NCBI RefSeq assembly: GCF_006442965.1
Contig: NZ_VFWX01000015.1
Coordinates: 96,479-160,478 of the forward strand
Origin: Mesorhizobium sp. CU3
Lineage (GTDB): Bacteria; Pseudomonadota; Alphaproteobacteria; Rhizobiales; Rhizobiaceae
Length of the DNA stretch: 64,000 nt
Reading direction: 5' to 3'
This document shows, piece by piece, positions 54,978 to 61,922 of this stretch (position 1 is the stretch's first letter; each line of letters begins with the position of its first letter). Position numbers and translations under genes: made by a program. The notes beneath the pieces are model-generated. The model was not told the DNA's origin. It saw only the letters and a list, made by a program, of their open reading frames with translations, and did not search any database.

Positions 54978-56426
54978 ATGACCAGGACGGGTAAAGTGAC
55001 CGTCAGCTGGCGCTATGCGCTTGCTGTGACGGTGTCGATGCTGGCTTGCGGGAGCGCCAGCGCACTCACACTCAAAGAAGCCGTTGCCGTCGCCGTCGAA
55101 TCCAATCCGGAGATTGGACAGGCGATCGAAAACCGCGAAGCGATCGAATTCGAGCTGCGCCAGGCAAAGGGGCTTTATCTTCCAAGCGTCGATCTGGAAG
55201 CGTCGACCGGCGTACGCCGCTTGGACAATGATACCAGGCGGGCCCTCGACGAGGATCATAACGCTCTTTATCCGAACGAGGCGGATCTCACGGTCTCGCA
55301 GACGCTCTACGACAGCGGTGCACGGCGGGCGGAACTGAACCGCCAGGCCTCGCGGGTCGATGGGGCTTCCTTCCGGGTTCTGGAACGGTCCGAGTTCATC
55401 GGGCTTGCGGTCGTCCAGGACTATCTGGAATACATGCTGCAGGCTTCGATCGTGGCCGAGGCCAAGAAGAACCTTGGCTTCCACCAATCCATCCTCAGCG
55501 ACATCAAGCAAGGCATCGCGGGCGGCACGCTCAACGACGCCGACCGGCAGCAAGCCGAAGAACGCCTGTTTGCCGCAAAGGCGCGGATGCAGGAGGCGAC
55601 CGAAGAACTCGAGGCGGCCAAGATCCGCTTCTTCAAGAATGTCGGCAAGCCGCTGACCAACGCGTCGCGGCCGGCCGATGTCTCAGCCGCCCTGCCGCGA
55701 TCGCTGGACGATGCGATCGGGCTGGCAAGGGAGAACAATCCGCGCGTCCATATGGCCAACAGCGATATCGACGCCGCCTCCTCGCTGGTCGATGCGGCGC
55801 GGGCGAAATTCGGCCCGACGATCACCGCCGAGGGCGTTGCCCGCGGCGGCTATGACATCGACGGCGACGATGGCGACACGAGCGACCTGCAGGCCCGGGT
55901 GGTGCTGCGCTGGAACCTCTATCGCGGCGGCATCGACAAGGCCAACGAGCAGGAGCAGATCCGCCGCGCCAGCGAACAGCGGCTTGCGCTGCATCAGGTG
56001 CTGCGCGAGATCGAGGAAGCGGTGCGCACCTCATGGGACCGCCGCTTCCGCCAAGCCGAGCTTGCGAAGACGCTACGGCAGCAGGCAGCCACCAATGAAA
56101 AGCTCGTGGCTTCCTATCGCGAGCAGTTCAAGGTCGGGCAGCGCTCGCTGCTCGACGTGCTCGATGCCCAGAACACGCGCTTCAACACCGCGACACTGGC
56201 CGACACCTCATCCTACGCGTCGCTGTTTGCCGAATACCGGCTGCTGGCCGCAACTGGAGAGCTGCTGAAGACGCTCAACATCCAGCCGGCCAAGCAGGCC
56301 AACGCCTATGCGCGCTCGGAGTTCGGCGTGCCGGCGACAGCTGACACCGAGACTTATGCGCGAACGCCGTCGGAGCAGAAGAACGATCTGCCCTTCGACA
56401 TTCTTGCGCCGGTAAGGAAGAAGTAG
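54978..56426 (+). CDS. TolC family outer membrane protein
   Basis: A 482-residue outer-membrane channel. The signal peptide includes YALAVTVSMLACGSASA, mature protein starting LTLKEAVAVAVESNPEIGQ. Long alternating coiled-coil/beta segments typical of TolC follow, with the two internally similar halves: QTLYDSGARRAELNRQAS and VVLRWNLYRGGIDKANEQEQ, and the late GQRSLLDVLDAQNTRFN. It forms the exit duct for the ABC/HlyD pair encoded next, and probably secretes the adhesin at 61923. Confidence 0.92.
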   Translation: MTRTGKVTVSWRYALAVTVSMLACGSASALTLKEAVAVAVESNPEIGQAIENREAIEFELRQAKGLYLPSVDLEASTGVRRLDNDTRRALDEDHNALYPNEADLTVSQTLYDSGARRAELNRQASRVDGASFRVLERSEFIGLAVVQDYLEYMLQASIVAEAKKNLGFHQSILSDIKQGIAGGTLNDADRQQAEERLFAAKARMQEATEELEAAKIRFFKNVGKPLTNASRPADVSAALPRSLDDAIGLARENNPRVHMANSDIDAASSLVDAARAKFGPTITAEGVARGGYDIDGDDGDTSDLQARVVLRWNLYRGGIDKANEQEQIRRASEQRLALHQVLREIEEAVRTSWDRRFRQAELAKTLRQQAATNEKLVASYREQFKVGQRSLLDVLDAQNTRFNTATLADTSSYASLFAEYRLLAATGELLKTLNIQPAKQANAYARSEFGVPATADTETYARTPSEQKNDLPFDILAPVRKK

Positions 56427-56465
56427 CCGATGTAAGCATCGATCTCGAGTCCCTCGGGGCGGATC

Positions 56466-58598
56466 GTGAACCAGCAACCCAATATCCTTTCTCCGAAGGA
56501 GGCCTTCAAAGCCTGCTTCTGCGCTGTTGCGGCCTATCTCGGCAGGCCGAGCGCGGAAACCGTGCTGTTCGCCGGCGTGCCGATTTCGGAGACCCGCATC
56601 GAGCCGGACGAAATCCGCCATCTGGCCGAGCGCATCGGCCTGGAAGTCCAGGATTTCAGCCATCGCGACTTCCTGCGTGGCCGCTTCGATCTGCCGGCCA
56701 TCGTCTTCCGCGTCAGCCAGTTGCCGATCGCTCTGTTGGCGGAAAGCGAGGGTGGACAATATCTGACGGCGCCGCAGGAAAACGGCCGCACCACCATCGA
56801 CAGATCGGAACTCGCCGAAAGCTATTTCAGCGGCGGCACGTCCTTCTCGATCACCTATGCCAATCAGGCCGAAGAGATGACGGTCGGCACGGCCGCGCGG
56901 ATCGAACGGCGCCACTGGCTGACAGGCACGATGGGAGCGTTCTGGCGCACCTACTCGAAGGTGGTGCTGTCGGCGGTGTTCATCAATCTGCTGGCGATCG
57001 CCTCGCCGATCTTCACGATGAACGTCTACGACCGCATCCTGCCCAACAAAGCGATCTCGACGCTGTGGGTGCTGGCGCTCGGTATCGGCGCGGCGATCCT
57101 GTTCGACCTGCTGCTGAAGACCGCCCGGGCATCGCTGATCGACTATGCCGGCCGCAAGGCGGATCTGCGGATTTCCTATCTGCTGTTCGAGAAAGTGCTG
57201 AACTCCTCGCTTTCGGCGCGGCCCGGATCGACCGGCGAATATGCAAACCGCGTCACGCAATACGAATTCGTGCGAGAGTTCTTCACCTCCAACACCATCA
57301 GCGTCTTTATCGACACGGTCTTCGTCTTCGTCTTCCTGGCTGTGATCTATGCCATCGGCGGCTGGCTGGTGATCATACCGGCGCTGGCCTTTATCATCTC
57401 CGTCACCGTCGGGCTGATCACGCAAAGACGGATCGGCAAGCGGGTCGCCGCCTCGATGAACGAGGCCTCGCAGCGCCAGGCGCTGCTGGTCGAATCCATT
57501 TCCACGCTGGAGACGATCAAGTCGCTGCGCGCCGAGGCCTATCTTTTGCGCAAATGGGGCGAGCATTCGAAGAATGCGGCCAACACCTCGGAGAAGATCA
57601 AGGAACTCTCGGCGGCGGCGGGCAACATCACCGGCGCCATTCAGCAATTCGTCACGGTCGCCCTGGTGGTTGCCGGCGCCTATGCCTTCTCCGAGGGCCA
57701 GGTCTCGACAGGCGCCATCATCGGCACTGTGATGCTCGCCGGCCGCGCCGTGGCGCCGCTCGGCCAGATCGCCATCACGCTTGCCCGGTTCAGGCAGGCG
57801 ATGCTGTCGCTCAGGATCATCAACACGATCATGTCGCAGCCGGAGGACCGGCCCGATACGGTCGGTTTCGTCAATCGGCCGATCCGCAGCGGCGCGCTCG
57901 TCTTCAGGAATGTCGGCTTTGCCTATCCGGGCACGGAGAACGAGGTTCTGAGCGGGCTCAACATCGCGGTCAGGCCCGGCGAGCGCGTCGGCATCATCGG
58001 CCGCATCGGCTCCGGCAAGACGACGATGGGCCGGCTGATCGGCCGGCTTTTCCTGCCGACCTCGGGCGAGTTGCTGCTCGACGGCATCGACATCCGCCAA
58101 TACCACCCCTCAGAGGTTCGCGCCGCGGTGGGCGTCGTCGCCCAGGCCGGCGACCTTTTCTCGGGTACCATCAAGGAAAACCTTCTGATGGCGGCGCCGG
58201 AAGCGACCGACGAGGAGATCATCGAGGCGGCGAAAGCCGCGGGCGTCGACGAGTTCGTCTCGCGGCATCCGCGCGGCTACGACATGAATGTCGGCGAGCG
58301 AGGCACCAATCTTTCGGGCGGCCAAAGGCAGGCGGTGGCCATCGCGCGGCTGCTTTTGACCAAGCCGAAGATCGTCTTCCTGGACGAGCCGTCGGGCTCG
58401 ATGGATCTCGCTTCCGAGAGGCAGTTGATCAAGCAGCTCAAGGTGGCATTCGACCGCGGCACGACACTGATCGTGTCGACCCACCGCTACAGCATGCTGG
58501 AACTCGCCGACCGCCTCATCGTCATCGACCAGGGCCGCGTCGTCGCCGACGGACCGAAGGAACAAGTCATCCAGGCATTGCAGAAGGGCAGTGCCTGA
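56466..58598 (+). CDS. Type I secretion ABC transporter (LapB-like)
   Basis: A 710-residue permease-ATPase, from GTG 56466. An N-terminal C39-like domain (about 1-130) lacks the peptidase catalytic residues, as in transporters of large adhesins. Six membrane segments lie about 160-440, then the ATPase: Walker A IGRIGSGKTTMGRLIG (about 510), signature NLSGGQRQAVAIARL (about 615), Walker B IVFLDEPSGSMDLA (about 636), switch His in VSTHRYSML. It powers export of a C-terminal-signal substrate, by position the giant adhesin. Confidence 0.93.
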   Translation: MNQQPNILSPKEAFKACFCAVAAYLGRPSAETVLFAGVPISETRIEPDEIRHLAERIGLEVQDFSHRDFLRGRFDLPAIVFRVSQLPIALLAESEGGQYLTAPQENGRTTIDRSELAESYFSGGTSFSITYANQAEEMTVGTAARIERRHWLTGTMGAFWRTYSKVVLSAVFINLLAIASPIFTMNVYDRILPNKAISTLWVLALGIGAAILFDLLLKTARASLIDYAGRKADLRISYLLFEKVLNSSLSARPGSTGEYANRVTQYEFVREFFTSNTISVFIDTVFVFVFLAVIYAIGGWLVIIPALAFIISVTVGLITQRRIGKRVAASMNEASQRQALLVESISTLETIKSLRAEAYLLRKWGEHSKNAANTSEKIKELSAAAGNITGAIQQFVTVALVVAGAYAFSEGQVSTGAIIGTVMLAGRAVAPLGQIAITLARFRQAMLSLRIINTIMSQPEDRPDTVGFVNRPIRSGALVFRNVGFAYPGTENEVLSGLNIAVRPGERVGIIGRIGSGKTTMGRLIGRLFLPTSGELLLDGIDIRQYHPSEVRAAVGVVAQAGDLFSGTIKENLLMAAPEATDEEIIEAAKAAGVDEFVSRHPRGYDMNVGERGTNLSGGQRQAVAIARLLLTKPKIVFLDEPSGSMDLASERQLIKQLKVAFDRGTTLIVSTHRYSMLELADRLIVIDQGRVVADGPKEQVIQALQKGSA

Positions 58599-58613
58599 CC
58601 GGAAAAGATAAAC

Positions 58614-59903
58614 ATGCTTGCAAAGGAAGATCGCCCACCCCTTTTCGCCTCGGCGTCCGTCTATATCGTCGGCGCGCTGTTCGTTTGCTTCACCGCCTGG
58701 GCATCCTTCGCCGAGGTCGATGAGATCGCGCGCGGCGAAGGCAAGGTGATCCCCGCCTCAAAGACACAGATCATCCAGGCCAGCGAGCCCGGCGTGGTGC
58801 AGGAGATCGCCGTCAAGATCGGCCAGACCGTCAAGAAGAACGACCTGATCATCCGACTCGACAATTCGGGCAATACGTCGAGCCTCGGCGAGGAGAAGGC
58901 CAAGGCGCGGGCACTGCAGGCGCGCATCGCAAGGCTGCAGTTCGAGCAGAGTGGCAATGTCGAAGGGGCGTTCCCCTGCCCCGCTGAGATCCAGAAGGTC
59001 GCGCCGGAAATCTGCGACAACGAGCAAAAGCTGCTCGTTGCGCGCCGCGACAATTTCGAGGTCAAGCTTTCCGTTCTGAAATCGCGCCTCGACCAGCGCG
59101 AGAAGGAACTGGACGAGGCCACCGCCAACGCCGACCGTCTGTCCAAGAGCCTGGCCGTCACCGACCAGGAGGCGGCGCTGGTCGAGCCGATGGTCAAGAA
59201 AGGCCTGATGGCGAAGACCGAACAGATCCGGGTCGAGCGCGAGCAGACGGATCTGCACGGCCAGCTCAACCTCGCCGGCGAGACCATCAAGAAAAGCCAG
59301 GCGGCAATCACCGAGGCGCAGCTTCAGGTGAACGAACTTGGCCTCCAATTGCAGCAGGAGGCATTGAGCGACCTGACGCAGGCGCTGGCCGATCTCTCCG
59401 TCGTCGACGAAACCATTCGCGGCGCCACCGACAAGGTGGCGCGCACCGACATCCGCTCGCCGGTCGACGGCATCGTCAACACGCTCGACATCAACACGCT
59501 CGGCGCCTTCGTGCAGCCGGGCGCGGTCGTGGCCGGCATCGTGCCGACGTCCGAGACGCTGCTGGTCGAGGCGCGGGTCTCGCCGCGCGACGTTGCCTTC
59601 ATCCAGCCCGACCAGGAGGCGCTGATCAAGGTCACGGCCTATGATTTCTCGATCTTCGGCGGCATCGAGGGCAAGGTCGCCAACATCACCGCCGACAGTC
59701 TCGTCGACCAGAAGACGGGCGAGCCCTACTATCAGGTGCGGGTCGCGACCGAGAAGTCGACGCTGATGAGGAACGGCAAGAGCTATTCGATCATCCCCGG
59801 CATGATCTGCTCGGTCGATATCAAGACCGGCCGCAAGACGATCCTCAACTATCTTTTGAAGCCCATCAACAAGGCGCGACAGGAGGCGATGAGTGAGCGA
59901 TAG
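58614..59903 (+). CDS. HlyD family periplasmic adaptor (LapC-like)
   Basis: A 429-residue membrane-fusion protein: short cytoplasmic N terminus, one membrane helix (about 15-35), a lipoyl half motif GVVQEIAVKIGQTVKKNDL, a long coiled coil (about 95-270) and the beta-barrel with ARTDIRSPVDGIVNTLDINT and a late KVTAYDFSIFGGIEGKV. It bridges the inner-membrane ATPase and the TolC-like channel. It starts 15 bases after the ATPase gene and overlaps the next gene by 11 bases. Confidence 0.93.
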   Translation: MLAKEDRPPLFASASVYIVGALFVCFTAWASFAEVDEIARGEGKVIPASKTQIIQASEPGVVQEIAVKIGQTVKKNDLIIRLDNSGNTSSLGEEKAKARALQARIARLQFEQSGNVEGAFPCPAEIQKVAPEICDNEQKLLVARRDNFEVKLSVLKSRLDQREKELDEATANADRLSKSLAVTDQEAALVEPMVKKGLMAKTEQIRVEREQTDLHGQLNLAGETIKKSQAAITEAQLQVNELGLQLQQEALSDLTQALADLSVVDETIRGATDKVARTDIRSPVDGIVNTLDINTLGAFVQPGAVVAGIVPTSETLLVEARVSPRDVAFIQPDQEALIKVTAYDFSIFGGIEGKVANITADSLVDQKTGEPYYQVRVATEKSTLMRNGKSYSIIPGMICSVDIKTGRKTILNYLLKPINKARQEAMSER

Positions 59904-60534
59904 CGCCATGCGCCCCGACACTCAACGCGAACGGCTGCTGCCGGCGCTTGCAGCCGAGGACTTCGGACCGGAGTTCCGGGTCGTGGCGCGCGGTGGCGTG
60001 CGCCGGGGCATCCGGATGGAGCGCGCCTTCTGGGTGTCGCTGAAGCAGATGGCGGAAAGCCGCAAATGCACGATCGGCATGCTGGTCGAGGAGATCGCCC
60101 AACATCATCCCGACCAGGGAAACCTCACCTCGGCAATCCGGGTCGCCTGCATGCGCGGCCTCGCCGAGGAAAGCATGGAATTGCGCAAGCTCGCCTCGAT
60201 CCGCACGATCAACGCGATCCTGATCGCCTGCCCCTCGCCCGCCTTCGCGCTGTCGTCGTCGAAGAAGATCCTGGCCTTCAACACGCCGTTCCAACAGCTC
60301 GTCAGGCGTCAATTGCCGAACGCGCCCGGCGAGGACGGACGGCAGGACCTGAAGCTGGCGCTCGACCTCAACGTTCCCGATATCTTCGCCCGGCTCGACG
60401 TCAATGGCGAGACGCCGGTCACCAGCGGCTTCGTCATCGGCGCCGGCGAGCGCCGCTACCGCGGCCAGCTCAGCGCCGTTCGCGCACCTGTCGCCGAGCC
60501 GGAACTGTTGATGGCCTTCGTCTTCAACGGCTAA
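59893..60534 (+). CDS. Ribbon-helix-helix protein with possible PAS-like domain
   Basis: 213 residues from GTG 59893, with AGGAGG six bases before it and overlap with the adaptor gene. An RHH_4-type DNA-binding segment is at about 35-90 (GVRRGIRMERAFWVSLKQMA, IGMLVEEIAQHHPDQGNLTSAIRVACMRG). The rest (about 105-213) looks like a PAS-like sensor (LIACPSPAFALSSSKKILAFNTPFQQLV). Encoded inside the secretion operon it is a strong candidate local regulator of adhesin or secretion genes; I find no named homologue. Confidence 0.75.
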   Translation: MSDSAMRPDTQRERLLPALAAEDFGPEFRVVARGGVRRGIRMERAFWVSLKQMAESRKCTIGMLVEEIAQHHPDQGNLTSAIRVACMRGLAEESMELRKLASIRTINAILIACPSPAFALSSSKKILAFNTPFQQLVRRQLPNAPGEDGRQDLKLALDLNVPDIFARLDVNGETPVTSGFVIGAGERRYRGQLSAVRAPVAEPELLMAFVFNG

Positions 60535-60657
60535 AGCGGTTCACCGTTTCACGGAAACGGCGAACCGCTCTATCTCTTGTTCTTGCGTAATTCCGGACGG
60601 AAACCGCTCGCATCTCTCCTGGAATTGCTCCAGCGCAATTCCGGGAACCGCTCCGGG
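60535..60657. repeat. RIME-like palindromic element
   Basis: AGCGGTTC (60535-60542) and CCGTTTC (60544-60550) pair with GAAACGG (60554-60560) and GAACCGCT (60562-60569). A second hairpin pairs GGAATTGC (60621-60628) with GCAATTCC (60635-60642). This AAAGCGGTTC..AATTCCGG type element is frequent in Rhizobiales genomes. It fills the space between the convergent RHH and LapG-like genes and probably ends both transcripts. Confidence 0.78.
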
Positions 60658-61599
60658 CTACTGCTTCAGGCCCACAGGAACGGATGGTTCCGGCGCGCCT
60701 TCGCCGGGCGCCACCGTCGCGAAGCCGCCGGCGATGTCGGCGATCTGCGCACCGGATTTCGATCCGTGGATCCAGGCGCGATCGGTGCTGAAGGAATAGA
60801 GCGGAACATAGTCGGGCAGATCGCTGTCGCGCATGACGGCGTTGCCGAGGCTGTCCAGGATGAAGGCGCCGCTTGCCGTGCTCACCGACAGAACGGCATG
60901 GAAGAACTTGCGACGGCGATCCTGGAGGACCACCAGCGACATGCTCTGCGCCGGGATTCCGGCTCTGAGCAGCGCCGCCATCTTGAGGATGGCGAAATCC
61001 TCGCAATCGCCGGCGCGATGTTCGAGGACCTCCGAAGGTTTTGCCCAATAGTCGAGCTTGCCGTAAACGACGCTGTCCTTGCGATAGGCGATCAGGCGGT
61101 TGATGCTGCTGTTGACGAAGGACAGCTTCTCGCGAAAACCCTTGCCGGCGGCGATATTGACGATCTCGGCGAAAGCCGGGCTCTCGCGATCGCAGGGGCT
61201 GCCCGCGGTGCAATCGACGATGGCCTTGTAGACCGGAGCCCAGCGCGCCGAGACGGGAAAGTTGCGCATCGACAAGGCGACGGACCCGAAAACACCGGGG
61301 ATGATCGCGGCGGTCCGGATCGGGTCGATGCCGGCGTCGGCCGTGGCGATCGAAGACGCTTCAAATGGCGTGTAGACGGCCGAAACGTCGACTGTCCGGT
61401 ATGCGGCGGCCGGCTGCCAGGGCTGCGGCCGGGCCAGCGAAACGCCGCCGAGGCTCGACGGCGCGAGCACGTTCTGCAGGACCGGATCCGCGCCCGAATT
61501 CGTATTCGCCGACGATGGATTTGCCGCAACGGCAAGGCCGATCGCCAGCAACAGAACCTTGATCCCCGTCATCCCCGGGGCCGCTTTTTGTATTTTCAT
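60658..61599 (-). CDS. Transglutaminase-like cysteine protease (LapG-like)
   Basis: 313 residues from ATG 61599 (AGGTGG before it; a GTG at 61608 is an alternative). Signal peptide with hydrophobic GIKVLLLAIGLAVAA and cleavage near SSAN. The catalytic triad of bacterial transglutaminase-like cysteine proteases is visible: Cys199 in HRAGDCEDFAIL, His234 in FFHAVLSV and Asp249 in FILDSLG. In Lap systems this periplasmic protease clips the adhesin N terminus and releases it, controlled by c-di-GMP through LapD. The adhesin is encoded divergently; no LapD is in the window. Confidence 0.9.
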   Translation of the reverse strand: MKIQKAAPGMTGIKVLLLAIGLAVAANPSSANTNSGADPVLQNVLAPSSLGGVSLARPQPWQPAAAYRTVDVSAVYTPFEASSIATADAGIDPIRTAAIIPGVFGSVALSMRNFPVSARWAPVYKAIVDCTAGSPCDRESPAFAEIVNIAAGKGFREKLSFVNSSINRLIAYRKDSVVYGKLDYWAKPSEVLEHRAGDCEDFAILKMAALLRAGIPAQSMSLVVLQDRRRKFFHAVLSVSTASGAFILDSLGNAVMRDSDLPDYVPLYSFSTDRAWIHGSKSGAQIADIAGGFATVAPGEGAPEPSVPVGLKQ

Positions 61600-61922
61600 A
61601 ACGCCCACCTTTGACTGTGGACGCTACCAATCTTGTCTCAAATTACCGGAAACGAAGGTGGGTAAATTTCCGCGAATCACTCTATTCTAGTTTCAGTAAA
61701 ATTTTATTCGAATTTATACTTCTATTTACCAAACCGACGCCACGCACCGACGCCAATTCCGCTCCCCTTAAGAGGCTGCATAACATCCTATATCATCGCG
61801 ATTTACCAAGTGTAAAAAATGCGATACTCTACATATCCAAGTATATGAAATAGATTGACGCTCTGTTGCAAAGTCCGAGCCCCACATGTCTCTTTCCGGG
61901 AAATGCCGGAGGGGCTTTGGCT
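61600..61922. promoter_or_regulatory. AT-rich divergent promoter region, protease / adhesin
   Basis: About 320 bases of unusually AT-rich DNA (61650-61850) between the protease and adhesin genes. ATTTACCAA is repeated at 61724-61732 and 61801-61809. A frame of 80 codons at 61611-61853 is unlikely to be real. AT-rich DNA in front of surface genes is a known target of MucR/Ros-type silencers in rhizobia; that is inference. Confidence 0.5.

Noticed and set aside
56208..58106. 632-codon minus-strand frame opposite the LapB-like gene
   Set aside because: Antisense shadow of a clear ABC transporter.
61611..61853. 80-codon frame in the adhesin promoter region
   Set aside because: No ribosome site, lies in AT-rich DNA between divergent starts, no recognisable features.
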